DNA of 64,000 nt from NCBI GenBank assembly GCA_947462105.1, contig CANHNJ010000014.1, forward strand, positions 1-64,000, in the 5' to 3' direction. The stretch comes from Alphaproteobacteria bacterium. Its GTDB lineage: Bacteria > Pseudomonadota > Alphaproteobacteria > Micropepsales > Micropepsaceae. Below, piece by piece: positions 28,060 through 37,336 of this stretch. Numbering within the stretch: the first letter of the stretch is position 1; each line of letters starts with the position of its first letter. A program made the translations under genes and the position numbers. The notes under the pieces are model-generated. The model made no database searches and was not told the origin of the DNA. It was given only the letters and a program-made list of their open reading frames with translations.

Positions 28060-28961
28060 AGCCTGATCCGGATCGCATTGGGCAGGACCGCGAAACTGGC
28101 GGGCAGCATGCCGACCGCTTCGCCGTCGGTTTCCACCAGCACGGGCCGCCGCGTTTCCAGCGTCAGCGCGGCGGTAAGGCGGGTAGAGCGCCACCGCCGC
28201 ATCGCGACATCATCACCAGCGCGCAGGCGCGTCATGGCCTTGCGGATGCCGGCGCGCTTGCCCCCGCCTAGGATGGCGATGTCGAACTGGCCATCGGCGG
28301 GGTTGGCGTCGGCCGCAGCCTTCAGGCCGCCGCCAAAACTGGCGGCGTTGAGAATGCCGACAGCGGCGATGCCGTCGATTTCATCATGGCCCTGGTCGGC
28401 CATCAGCCGCACATGGCAGGCGCGCCAGTGCGCCAGCGCCAGTATTTCGCTGACGCCGCGATGGAAGCGGGCGCCGGGCATGGCAGTCAGGCGGGCGCGG
28501 TTCATCCGCCGCGCAATGTCGCCGGTGATGCCGAACGATGCCGCGCCCAGGAAAAAGCGCGTGACCGCCGCGCCGTCCGGCGTCAGGCAGGAGACATGGC
28601 CCAGGTCGCGTGGCCGCGCATCGACCCGCGCCAGGTTCAGCGCGGCGTTGACGCCGGTCACGCGGCCCAGGCAGGTATCGCCCTGCGTGGTGGGCACGAT
28701 GCTCAGCACGGCGTCGGGCGACAGTGGCAGGCCGTGTTCAAAGAAGCCATTGACGGCTTCATTGATGATGCCGTCGCCACCGACCACCACGATTTCCGCA
28801 TGGCCTTCGCGCAGCGCATCGCGCACCAGTCGCGCCGCATGGCCACGACCGGGGCTGGCGATGGTGAGGCAGCGGGGAAAGACGGTCTTGAGCGCAGCCG
28901 CGATCACCGGCCAGTCGTGGCGGCTGACGGCGGCGGGATTGTACACGACGAAGGCTTTCAC
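28056..28961 (-). CDS. Diacylglycerol kinase family lipid kinase
   Basis: A 301-residue protein of the DAGK catalytic family. The N-terminus has YNPAAVSRHDW, in place of the more usual NPxSG, and the nucleotide motif IVVVGGDGIINEAVNGFF. Members phosphorylate diacylglycerol, sphingoid bases or similar lipids; the substrate here is unknown. The start overlaps the glpD stop by four bases (ATGA), linking it to glycerolipid metabolism. Confidence 0.85.
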   Translation of the reverse strand: MKAFVVYNPAAVSRHDWPVIAAALKTVFPRCLTIASPGRGHAARLVRDALREGHAEIVVVGGDGIINEAVNGFFEHGLPLSPDAVLSIVPTTQGDTCLGRVTGVNAALNLARVDARPRDLGHVSCLTPDGAAVTRFFLGAASFGITGDIARRMNRARLTAMPGARFHRGVSEILALAHWRACHVRLMADQGHDEIDGIAAVGILNAASFGGGLKAAADANPADGQFDIAILGGGKRAGIRKAMTRLRAGDDVAMRRWRSTRLTAALTLETRRPVLVETDGEAVGMLPASFAVLPNAIRIRL

Positions 28962-30568
28962 GCCGCCACCGTGTAGAGGGGATCGAGCGCGGCGATCTCG
29001 GCCCGGCGTTTCTCTTCGCTCCAGCCCAGGGCTGCGGCCATGATCGTGCTGACCTGCTCCAGCACCTGTGGCGCGGGCCTGCCGAACTGGCCCAGAGAAG
29101 TGCGCCGCATCACCACATCTTCCAGCGTCACCGCCATTTCCTCATGGACGGCGAAGGCGATCTGCTCCGGCACATCGTGGCTGGGCCCCAGCGGCATCAG
29201 GTCGGTCAGTTTCGCGCCCTTGAGCAGCAGCGGCAGCCGCGCGCCATGCATGTGCGCCAGGTGCGTCAGCGCGGCGATGCCGGGATAGGTTTTCTGGAAG
29301 CCGCGCACCAGGCCATCGAAACGGTCGATGCGCCCGCCCGGCAGCGGTGTCGTGGCCGTGGCGCAGGCGGGCGCCTTGCGGTCCAGCTTCTTGACCACCG
29401 CATCCGTCACCGTTTCCGCCAGGGCGCGCGACGTTGTCCATTTGCCGCCCAGCGCCGAGAACAGCCCGTCCATGCCTTCACCGGTATGGTCCACCAGCTG
29501 GGCACGGCGGCTGACATTGTAGCTATCGGCCTTGCCGTCGCTGACCAGCGGCCGCAGGCCGGCGGTGAAGAACTCGACCCGGTCGCGCGCCAGCGCCGCA
29601 TGGGGCAGATACTTGCGGAAGGTGGCGAGGAAACCGGTGATGTCGGCTTCCGTCACCGCCACCGTGGCGGGATCGCCGCTGAACGGCGTATCTGTGGTGG
29701 CCAGCAGCGTGTGGCCACGCCAGGGCAGGGCAAAGAGATGGCCGCTGCCCGCCTCGATGGTGAGCGCGGCATGGCTGATGCGGGGCACCATCAGGTGAAT
29801 GCCCTTGGAGCGGATCAGCTTGTGCGCCGCCGTCTTGCCGCTGGCCTGTTCCAGGAACAGGTCGGCCCAGGGCCCCGCCGCCACCAGCACGGTGCGGGCG
29901 CGGACATCAAAGACGCTGCCGGTGATTGCATCGCGCACCGTGACGCCTTCGGTCTTGCCGCCCTGCAGCAGCAGCTTTTCTGCCGCCACGTAATTGGCCA
30001 CCACCGCGCCATGCGCATCGGCGTCGATCAGGTTTTCCAGCGCCAGCCGTTCGGGCGCATACATCTGGCCGTCATGATATTCGAAGGCGCCCGCAAAGCC
30101 CTTGCTGTCCAGCACCGGCTCGCGTTCCAGCGCCTTTTCGCGGCTGATCCAGCGATGGCCCGGCAAATGCTGTGATCGGTCTTCCAGCCGGTTGCGATCA
30201 TACGACAGCGCGTCATACAGCGTCAGGCCCGCCGCCAGCTTGGCGCGCCCGATCAGGCCAGTGCCCTGGAGTGGCAACAGGAAAGGCAGCGGCCGTACCA
30301 GGTGTGGCGCGATCTGCATCAGCGCCAGCCGCTCGCGCAGGCTTTCGCGCACCAGTCCGATTTCCAGGTTGCGCAGATAGCGCAGGCCGCCATGTGCCAG
30401 CCGCGACGAGCGTCCGCTGGTGGCGGACGCGAAATCCCGCGCTTCGACCAGCGCGACGCTCAGCCCGCGCAGCGCCGCATCACGCGCGGCGAAGCAACCG
30501 GTGGCGCCGCCGCCGATGATCAGGAGATCGAATGTCTGGTTGGCTAAACGGGAAAGGTCGCGCTTCAC
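28958..30568 (-). CDS. glpD: Aerobic glycerol-3-phosphate dehydrogenase
   Basis: A 536-residue membrane-associated flavoenzyme that oxidises glycerol-3-phosphate to dihydroxyacetone phosphate and reduces quinone. The FAD-binding N-terminus is DLLIIGGGATGCFAARDAAL, followed by SATSGRSSRLAHGGLRYL; the centre has RSKGIHLMVPR and the C-terminal domain GGKWTTSRALAE. It is coupled to the lipid kinase gene downstream. The phosphodiesterase at 22787 could feed it. Confidence 0.95.
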   Translation of the reverse strand: MKRDLSRLANQTFDLLIIGGGATGCFAARDAALRGLSVALVEARDFASATSGRSSRLAHGGLRYLRNLEIGLVRESLRERLALMQIAPHLVRPLPFLLPLQGTGLIGRAKLAAGLTLYDALSYDRNRLEDRSQHLPGHRWISREKALEREPVLDSKGFAGAFEYHDGQMYAPERLALENLIDADAHGAVVANYVAAEKLLLQGGKTEGVTVRDAITGSVFDVRARTVLVAAGPWADLFLEQASGKTAAHKLIRSKGIHLMVPRISHAALTIEAGSGHLFALPWRGHTLLATTDTPFSGDPATVAVTEADITGFLATFRKYLPHAALARDRVEFFTAGLRPLVSDGKADSYNVSRRAQLVDHTGEGMDGLFSALGGKWTTSRALAETVTDAVVKKLDRKAPACATATTPLPGGRIDRFDGLVRGFQKTYPGIAALTHLAHMHGARLPLLLKGAKLTDLMPLGPSHDVPEQIAFAVHEEMAVTLEDVVMRRTSLGQFGRPAPQVLEQVSTIMAAALGWSEEKRRAEIAALDPLYTVAA

Positions 30569-30600
30569 GCGCGGACTTTATATCAAGAAGTCCGGGGGAC

Positions 30601-30768
30601 TTACTTGATCTTGCCTTCCTTGAAGGTGACGTGCTTGCGGGCCACCGGGTCGTACTTCTTGATCGAGAACTTCTCGGTCATGGTACGGGTGTTCTTCTTG
30701 GTGACATAGAAAAAGCCCGTGCCCGCGTCGCTGTTGAGGCGGATCTTGGCAGTGGTGGGCTTCGCCAT
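30601..30768 (-). CDS. rpmG: 50S ribosomal protein L33
   Basis: A 55-residue gene, too short for many ORF filters. The product starts [20 protein letters not shown] and continues YVTKKNTRT and [19 protein letters not shown], the bL33 pattern. It lacks the zinc cysteines, as in the C-minus type. GGAG precedes the ATG by six bases. It lies between glpD and rnr on the same strand. Confidence 0.95.
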   Translation of the reverse strand: MAKPTTAKIRLNSDAGTGFFYVTKKNTRTMTEKFSIKKYDPVARKHVTFKEGKIK

Positions 30769-30806
30769 GGGAATCTCCGGAAAGTCGCAAACGGTTCGAG
30801 GCGGGG

Positions 30807-30835
30807 TAATGGGGCAGGGGGCCCCAACCTGTCAA
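30807..30835 (-). promoter_or_regulatory. Candidate rpmG promoter
   Basis: On the minus strand a consensus -35 TTGACA (30835-30830) is followed 17 bp later by a poor -10, CCATTA (30812-30807). It sits in the 83-bp gap between the rnr stop and the rpmG start. Confidence 0.4.
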
Positions 30836-30851
30836 GGATTTCGGGCCGGGT

Positions 30852-33119
30852 TTAGCGCTTTTTGGCTTTAAACCGGGATTTTTCGCCCGGTTTGCCGCCC
30901 CGCCCCGGTCCTTTTGCGCGTCCACCGGGCTTGCCGCCGCGCCGCCCGCCGGGCCGGTCCGGCGGGGACTCAACCCCGGCCAGGCCAAAGCGCAGCCCGC
31001 CCGTGACCGGGGCGGCTTCCTGCAGGGTGACGGAAACGGCATCGCCCATGCGGTAGGCGTGCTTGGAACGTTCACCAATCAGGGCCTGGGCCCGCTCGTC
31101 ATGGCGGAAGAATTCCCCGCCCAGCGAGCGCACCGGGATCAGGCCTTCCGCGCCGGTATCGGCCAGCCGCACGAACAGCCCGAAGCGGGTGACGCCGGTG
31201 ACGCGGGCGACGAACTCCGCCCCGATGCGGTCGGACATGTAGGCGGCGACATAGCGGTCGGTGGAATCGCGCTCCGCCGCCATGGCGCGGCGTTCGGTGA
31301 CGGTGATGTGCTCGGCGGTGGATTTCAGCTTGCCGGCCTCGCCGTCGCTAAGGCCATCGTCACCAAAGTTGAAGGCGCGGATCAGGGCGCGATGCACGAT
31401 CAAATCGGCATAGCGGCGTATGGGCGAGGTGAAATGGGCGTACTTGGCCAGGTTCAGACCAAAATGGCCGATATTGACATCGTCATAGATGGCCTGGGAC
31501 TGGCTGCGCAGCACGACATCGTTCAGCACCGCTTCGTGCGGCTTGCCCTTGCCCTGATCGAGGATGCGATTGAAGACTCCGGGCTTCAGCACCTGGCCCT
31601 TGGCGAAATTCAGGTTCAGCGTGCGCAGGAAATCAGAGAAAGCGAAGACCTTCTCCTTCGATGGCGTATCGTGCACGCGATAGATCAGCGGCTGGCGTTT
31701 TTCTTCCAGGCTTTCGGCGGCGCAGACATTGGCCAGCACCATGAATTCCTCGATCAGCTTCATGGATTCAAGGCGGTCGCGATAGGCGATGGAGGCGACC
31801 TTGCCGTCTTCGCCCAGAACGATGCGCCGTTCCGGCAGGTCGAGATCAAGCGGATCGCGATGCACCCGCTCGATGATCAGCGTCTGGTAGGCGGTCCAGA
31901 GTTGCGCCAGCGCCTGTCTGGCCGTCGTGTCCAGCGCGGGGTCGGGGCGGCCGTCAAAGGCGGCCTGCGCCTGCTGGTAGGTCAGGCGGGCCGCCGAGCG
32001 CATGACAGCGCGCAGGAAGGTGTGGCTGCGCTTGCGGCCCTTGGCGTCGAACACCATGCGCACCACCAGGCAGGCGCGGTCGACGCCATCCTTCAGTGAG
32101 CAGAGATCGGCGGAGAGTTCCTCCGGCAGCATCGGCACGACGCGGTCGGGGAAATAGGCGCTGTTGCCGCGATTCCAGGCTTCCCGGTCCAGCGCCGAAC
32201 CCGGCGTGACGTAATAGGCGACGTCGGCGATGGCGACGAGGCAGACCTGGCCACCGGGATTCTTCGGGTCTTCGTCCGGCCCGGCCCATACCGCGTCGTC
32301 ATGGTCGCGCGCGTCGGCGGGATCGATGGTGAGCAGCGGGATGGCGCGCAGGTCGGTGCGCCCTTTCGGATCGACCGGCTGGGCCGCCTGCGCCTGCGCG
32401 ATGACGGCGGCGGGAAACACAGTGGGAATGCCATGATCGTGGATGGCGATCAGGCTGATGGTGCGCGGGCTGTCCATCGAGCCGATGCGTTCGACCACGC
32501 GCACGCGGCTGAAACCGGCGATGCGGCCCGGGACAGGTTCGACCGCGACCAGTTCATTGTGTTTCGCCCCGGCCAGGTCGTTCTTGTCGACGGCGTATTC
32601 GGTGCGCGCTTTCTTGTCGACCGGTTCCAGGCGAAACCCTTGCGAGTTCTCCCGCAACACGCCCAGCAGGCGCAGCGGCGCTTCCTTCTCCAGCTTGCGG
32701 ATGATGCGGGCTTCGTAATGTTCGCCGGTCTTTTCCAGCCGCGCCAGCAGTTGCGAACCTACCGAAGGGGCGCCGCCATCCTTGGGCGGAATGACATAGA
32801 TGACGGGCGGGGTTTCGTTGCTGTCCCATTGCACGGGCCTGGCGAGGAATTCGCCATCCGCATCGGTACCGGTGATTTCCACCACCATGATCTCGGGCAG
32901 TTCGCCTGCCTTTGTCAGGCCGCGCTTCTTGTTGCCGGCGATGGCGCCGTCCTGCTCCAGTTCCTTCAACACCCGCTTGAGGGTGATGCGGTCGGAGCCT
33001 TTCAGGCCCAGCAGCTTGGCAAGGTCGCGCTTGTTGGCGCCCGGATGGGCGGCAAGCAGTTCCAGCACGCGCGCCTTGTCGAGGGCGGGCGCGTTGTTTC
33101 GTGTTTTATTGTCTTTCAA
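30852..33119 (-). CDS. rnr: Ribonuclease R
   Basis: A 755-residue processive 3'-5' exoribonuclease that degrades structured RNA. An N-terminal winged-helix part (HPGANKRDLAKLLGLKGSDR) precedes cold-shock domains. The RNB core has the acidic metal site TIDPADARDHDDAVWA and ISPIRRYADLIVHR-like FTSPIRRYADLIVHRAL. A C-terminal S1 domain ends in a Gly/Lys/Arg-rich tail. The only start that fits is a TTG at 33119, five bases after the topA stop, so translation probably depends on coupling. Confidence 0.94.
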   Translation of the reverse strand: MKDNKTRNNAPALDKARVLELLAAHPGANKRDLAKLLGLKGSDRITLKRVLKELEQDGAIAGNKKRGLTKAGELPEIMVVEITGTDADGEFLARPVQWDSNETPPVIYVIPPKDGGAPSVGSQLLARLEKTGEHYEARIIRKLEKEAPLRLLGVLRENSQGFRLEPVDKKARTEYAVDKNDLAGAKHNELVAVEPVPGRIAGFSRVRVVERIGSMDSPRTISLIAIHDHGIPTVFPAAVIAQAQAAQPVDPKGRTDLRAIPLLTIDPADARDHDDAVWAGPDEDPKNPGGQVCLVAIADVAYYVTPGSALDREAWNRGNSAYFPDRVVPMLPEELSADLCSLKDGVDRACLVVRMVFDAKGRKRSHTFLRAVMRSAARLTYQQAQAAFDGRPDPALDTTARQALAQLWTAYQTLIIERVHRDPLDLDLPERRIVLGEDGKVASIAYRDRLESMKLIEEFMVLANVCAAESLEEKRQPLIYRVHDTPSKEKVFAFSDFLRTLNLNFAKGQVLKPGVFNRILDQGKGKPHEAVLNDVVLRSQSQAIYDDVNIGHFGLNLAKYAHFTSPIRRYADLIVHRALIRAFNFGDDGLSDGEAGKLKSTAEHITVTERRAMAAERDSTDRYVAAYMSDRIGAEFVARVTGVTRFGLFVRLADTGAEGLIPVRSLGGEFFRHDERAQALIGERSKHAYRMGDAVSVTLQEAAPVTGGLRFGLAGVESPPDRPGGRRGGKPGGRAKGPGRGGKPGEKSRFKAKKR

Positions 33120-33124
33120 TTTCT

Positions 33125-35794
33125 CTATTCGCCTGCCAGCTCAGGCTCTTTGGACTTTTTCTTGTCCAGTGGCTTTGCGGCAGCTTTCTTCTTGGTTGTG
33201 GTTTTGGTCGCGGCCTTTTGCTTTTTCGCTTTTTGGGGCGCGGCCTTTTCTTTCTTTGCGGCCTTCGGCTTGGCGGCGGCTTTCGCCTTCGCAGCCTTTT
33301 TCGGCTTCTTGCCGCCGCCCTTGGCCACGCGCTCGGCGATCAGCGCCAGCGCCTGTTCCATTGTGACGCTGTCCGGCTCTGTGCCTTCGGGCAGGGTGGC
33401 GTTGGTGCTGCCATCGCTGACGTAAGGACCGAACTTGCCCTTCAGCACCTTGATCGCGGTGCCTTCGGCGTTGTTGCCCAGATCCTTCAGCGTCTGCGCG
33501 CCCCGGCGGCCGGGGCCCTTGGCCTTCTTCTCGGCGATCATGGTGACGGCGCGGTTCAGGCCGATCTCGAACACATCTTCCGGCGATTCCAGCGAGGCAT
33601 AGATGCCGTCATGGGCGACGTAAGGCCCAAAGCGGCCGAAATTCGCGGTGATCTTCTTGCCGTCTTCCGGATGCAGGCCGACTTCGCGCGGCAGCGACAG
33701 CAGCTTGATCGCCATCTCCAGATCGACTTCCGACCGGTCGGTGCCCTTGGGCAGGCCGCTGCGCTTGGGCTTCTCGCCTTCGCCCAGCTGCACATAAGGC
33801 CCGAAGCGGCCGCTGCGCAGGGTGATCTTGTCCTCGGTGCCCGGGAACAGGCCGATTTCCACCGGGCCGGTATCGCCTTCACCCGGCTTGGAGCCGATCT
33901 GCTTGGTGAACTTGCACTCCGGATAGTTGGTGCAGCCCACGAAAGCGCCGAAGCGGCCCAGCTTGAGGTTCAGGCGGCCATTCTCGCAGGACGGGCACTT
34001 GCGCGGATCGACGCCGTCTTCGCCCGGCGGGAAGATGTGCGAACCCAGCGCCAGCTCCAGCTCGTCGATCACCTGGGTGATGCGCAGTTCCTTGGTGCCC
34101 GCCACCGCGGCCGAGAAGTCCGTCCAGAAGTCGCGCAGCAAGGTCTTGTATTCCAGCTTGTGGGCCGAGACGTCGTCCAGTTTTTCTTCCAGGTCGGCGG
34201 TGAAGTCATATTCGACATAACGCTTGAAGAAGCTCTGCAGGAAGGTGGTGACCAGGCGGCCCTTGTCTTCCGGCATGAAGCGCTGGCGGTCCATCTTCAC
34301 ATAGGCGCGGTCGCGCAGGGTGGAGAGGATCGAGGCGTAGGTGGACGGGCGGCCAATGCCCAGCTTTTCCATCGCGCCGACAAGGCTGGCTTCGGAATAG
34401 CGCGGCGGCGGCTCGGTGAAATGCTGCGCCGGGTTGACGGCTTCGACGCCGGTGGCATCGCCTTGCTTCACCTTGGGCAGGTTGGCGCCGTCTTCGTCAG
34501 CGGCATCGTCCTGGCCTTCGAGATACAGCGTCAGGAAGCCGTCAAACACCGTGACGGTACCGGTGGCGCGCAGGGTGATCTGGCCGTCGGCAGAGATCAC
34601 ATCCACCGTGGTGCGTTCCTGCTCGGCGCTTTCCATCTGGCTGGCGATGGCGCGCTTCCAGATCAGTTCATAAAGGCGGGCGGCGTCGGCATCGAGATAG
34701 CGCACAACGCTTTCGGGCGTGCGGGCGAAACTGGTGGGGCGCACCGCTTCATGCGCTTCCTGGGCGTTCTTGGCCTTGGAGGTGTATTCGCGGGGGCGCG
34801 CGGGCAGGTATTTGGCGCCATAATTCTTGCCGATCACTTCGCGGGCGTCGGTCACCGCTTCGGCAATCATGGTGATGCCGTCGGTACGCATATAGGTGAT
34901 CAGGCCGGTGGTTTCGCCGCCGATCTCGACGCCTTCATACAGCCCTTGTGCGATCTGCATGGTGCGCTTGGCGTTGAAGCCCAGCTTGCGGCTGGCTTCC
35001 TGCTGCAGGGTCGAGGTGATGAAGGGCGGCGAGGGATTGCGCCGGACCGGCTTGGCCTCGACGCTGCCGACCTTGAATTTCTGCCCCTTGATGGCGGCGA
35101 CGGCGCGGTCGGCGTCGCCCTGGTTTCCCAGCGACAGCTTCTCCACCTTCTTGCCGTCCAGTTGCACCAGCCGGGCCGAGAAATTGCCCGCACCCGCTGA
35201 CAGGTCGGCGTCGATGGACCAGTATTCCTGTGCCCGGAAGGCCTCGATCTCGGTCTCGCGCTCCACGATCAGGCGCAACGCCACGCTCTGCACGCGGCCG
35301 GCCGAACGGGCGCCCGGCAGCTTGCGCCACAGCACGGGCGACAGTGTGAAGCCGACCAGATAGTCCAGCGCGCGGCGGGCAAGATAGGCGTCGACCAGGT
35401 CCGTATCGATCTGGCGGGGATGCTTCATTGCTTCCAGGATCGAGGACTTGGTGATGGCGTTGAAGGCCACCCGCTCGACCGGCATCTTGAGCAGGCCCTT
35501 TTCCTTCAGCACTTCCAGGATGTGCCAGGAAATCGCCTCGCCCTCGCGGTCGGGGTCGGTGGCCAGGATCAGCTTTTCGGCGCCCTTCACGGCCTTGGCG
35601 ATGTCGGTGATCTTGGACTGGGCCCGGGCATCCACATCCCAGAGCATGGCAAAGTCTTCATCCGGCTTCACCGAGCCGTCCTTGGACGGCAGGTCGCGGA
35701 TGTGGCCGAACGAGGCCAACACCTTATAATTGTCGCCAAGGTACTTGTTGATCGTCTTGGCCTTGGCCGGGGACTCGACGATGAGGACGTTCAT
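33125..35794 (-). CDS. topA: DNA topoisomerase I
   Basis: An 889-residue type IA topoisomerase that relaxes negative supercoils. The Toprim domain begins MNVLIVESPAKAKTINKYLG, and the catalytic tyrosine is in GLITYMRTDGI. One clear four-cysteine zinc motif remains (CPSCENGRLNL with CTNYPEC), followed by several degenerate repeats of the form GRFGPYV. The last ~60 residues are a Lys/Ala-rich tail. A TTGACA lies upstream at 35922-35917 with a poor -10. Confidence 0.97.
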   Translation of the reverse strand: MNVLIVESPAKAKTINKYLGDNYKVLASFGHIRDLPSKDGSVKPDEDFAMLWDVDARAQSKITDIAKAVKGAEKLILATDPDREGEAISWHILEVLKEKGLLKMPVERVAFNAITKSSILEAMKHPRQIDTDLVDAYLARRALDYLVGFTLSPVLWRKLPGARSAGRVQSVALRLIVERETEIEAFRAQEYWSIDADLSAGAGNFSARLVQLDGKKVEKLSLGNQGDADRAVAAIKGQKFKVGSVEAKPVRRNPSPPFITSTLQQEASRKLGFNAKRTMQIAQGLYEGVEIGGETTGLITYMRTDGITMIAEAVTDAREVIGKNYGAKYLPARPREYTSKAKNAQEAHEAVRPTSFARTPESVVRYLDADAARLYELIWKRAIASQMESAEQERTTVDVISADGQITLRATGTVTVFDGFLTLYLEGQDDAADEDGANLPKVKQGDATGVEAVNPAQHFTEPPPRYSEASLVGAMEKLGIGRPSTYASILSTLRDRAYVKMDRQRFMPEDKGRLVTTFLQSFFKRYVEYDFTADLEEKLDDVSAHKLEYKTLLRDFWTDFSAAVAGTKELRITQVIDELELALGSHIFPPGEDGVDPRKCPSCENGRLNLKLGRFGAFVGCTNYPECKFTKQIGSKPGEGDTGPVEIGLFPGTEDKITLRSGRFGPYVQLGEGEKPKRSGLPKGTDRSEVDLEMAIKLLSLPREVGLHPEDGKKITANFGRFGPYVAHDGIYASLESPEDVFEIGLNRAVTMIAEKKAKGPGRRGAQTLKDLGNNAEGTAIKVLKGKFGPYVSDGSTNATLPEGTEPDSVTMEQALALIAERVAKGGGKKPKKAAKAKAAAKPKAAKKEKAAPQKAKKQKAATKTTTKKKAAAKPLDKKKSKEPELAGE

Positions 35795-36051
35795 CGGAAC
35801 TCTTTGATCTGGCGCGGGCCGCTTCTGGGGGGAAGTGGCTCATCTGGGGTGAGGGGCTGCCCGAAACAAGGCCGGGTCGGCAAAGGCGCCGGACACTGAT
35901 GGAAGGCCCAGCGGCCTGTCAACGCGGGGCAGGCGGATCAAATATACCGGAGATTGTATTATCTGGCTTATTCGCCATTAAATGTAACCTTGAGTTGTAA
36001 ATTGCAGAAGGCTTCGCTATCGTAGACGCCGAAATCCTTGTGATCCCGTTT
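35795..36051. other. Divergent intergenic region upstream of topA
   Basis: This 257-bp gap has a GC-rich half next to topA, with the TTGACA noted there, and an AT-rich half (about 35938-36012) next to the small plus-strand gene. No RNA gene or convincing coding frame is seen. Confidence 0.35.
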
Positions 36052-36318
36052 ATGGCCCCGTCTCCCGGAAACCCTCGCTCTGACGCTGTTTCCCCCGTCA
36101 TGGCGGCGCTGTCGCCCTCCGAAACCGCCCGCTACACCTCTGATTTGCTGGAATCCTTGCGAAAAATCGCCAACCGGCAGGGGCAGCGGGTGTTGGCGCA
36201 CCTGCTGGAGCTGGCGCAGTACGAGGCCCACAGCCTCGCCGCCCTCAAGTCCAGGACACCCGATTCCCCGGATGGCGGGCGCAGCGCCCAGCCAGTTCCA
36301 GCTCCAGCAGAACGGTAA
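36052..36318 (+). CDS. Small hypothetical helical protein
   Basis: An 88-residue protein of unknown function. The centre (SETARYTSDLLESLRKIANR then HLLELAQYEAHSLAA) is one or two amphipathic helices, and both ends are proline-rich and disordered. The ATG at 36052 was chosen; an in-frame GTG at 36040 is possible. No ribosome-binding site is clear. The last 74 bp overlap the convergent dprA gene, so the tail is constrained by both frames. Confidence 0.6.
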   Translation: MAPSPGNPRSDAVSPVMAALSPSETARYTSDLLESLRKIANRQGQRVLAHLLELAQYEAHSLAALKSRTPDSPDGGRSAQPVPAPAER

Positions 36319-37336
36319 GCACCGCCCCCGCCGGGGCGCCCAGTTGCCGGATCAGTTCGTCCACGGCGATGGGGGCGGGGCCGAGCGCTTCTGCCACCCT
36401 GGCCCGCACCCTGTCGGCTTCGGTTTCCCAGTTCGTGGCGGGTGCATCGGGTGCGCTGCCGTCCGGCTCGTTGAAATTTGCGCCCAGCATGGGCCGCAGC
36501 ACGGCCAGCACATCCTGCGCGCTTTCGGTCAGGGTGGCGCCGTCGCGCAGCAGCCGGTTGCAGCCCCTGGCACGGGGATCGAGCGGCGAGCCCGGCACGG
36601 CGAAAATCTCGCGGCCCTGTTCCAGCGTATAGGTCGCGGTGATCAGCGAACCGGACCGTTCGGCGGCTTCCACCACCACGATACCGCGCGACAGGCCGCT
36701 GATCAGGCGGTTGCGGCGCGAGAAGTGGCGGGCTTGTGGAGCTTCGCCCAGGCGCATCTCGCTGACGATGACGCCACGCTCGCGGATGGCATCGTAGAGC
36801 GCCTGGTTTTCCGGCGGATAGACGATGTCAACGCCGCCCGCCACCACCGCGACGGTGCCGGTGTCGAGCGCTGCTTCATGCGCCGCGCTGTCGATACCGC
36901 GCGCCAGGCCAGACGCGATGGCCAGCCCGGCTTCGCCCAGCGCGCGCGCCAGCAGGAAGGCCAGCCTGCGGCCCAATGCCGAAGCGTTGCGGGCGCCGAC
37001 AATGGCGACCATCTCGCTGCGCAGCAGGTGCGGGTGACCCAGCACCGCGATGGCTGGTGGCGGCGGATCCAGCGCCGCCAGCCCGTGCGGATAATCCGTT
37101 TCGCAGGACAGCAGGAAGCGCCCGCCCATTTTCTCCAGCGCGGCCATCTCGCGCGCAATGCCGGCTTCCGGGGCCGCGATGAATTGGCGTTTGCCGCCGC
37201 GTGCGGCCAGGCCGGGTACGGCATCCAGCGCCGCTTCCGCCGTGCCGAAGCGCGCGATCAGGTGGGCAAAAGTGACGGGACCAATATTCTCGGTGCGGGC
37301 AAGACGCAGCCAGGCGAGATGTTCGCTATCCTTCAC
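36245..37336 (-). CDS. dprA: DNA processing protein DprA
   Basis: A 363-residue protein that binds single-stranded DNA and loads RecA during natural transformation. The Rossmann-like core has VAIVGARNASALGRRLAFLL, ASGLARGIDSAAHEAALD and LPxxNRLISGLSRGIVVVEA-like sequence (FSRRNRLISGLSRGIVVVEA). A winged-helix C-terminal part follows. I chose the GTG at 37336, which overlaps the plsY end by 11 bases; a longer reading to 37444 runs through plsY. Confidence 0.92.
   Translation of the reverse strand: MKDSEHLAWLRLARTENIGPVTFAHLIARFGTAEAALDAVPGLAARGGKRQFIAAPEAGIAREMAALEKMGGRFLLSCETDYPHGLAALDPPPPAIAVLGHPHLLRSEMVAIVGARNASALGRRLAFLLARALGEAGLAIASGLARGIDSAAHEAALDTGTVAVVAGGVDIVYPPENQALYDAIRERGVIVSEMRLGEAPQARHFSRRNRLISGLSRGIVVVEAAERSGSLITATYTLEQGREIFAVPGSPLDPRARGCNRLLRDGATLTESAQDVLAVLRPMLGANFNEPDGSAPDAPATNWETEADRVRARVAEALGPAPIAVDELIRQLGAPAGAVLTVLLELELAGRCARHPGNRVSWT

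Noticed and set aside
33101-35200. A 699-codon open frame on the plus strand
   Set aside because: It is antisense to topA, whose catalytic motifs and length are complete. Composition is that of a shadow frame.
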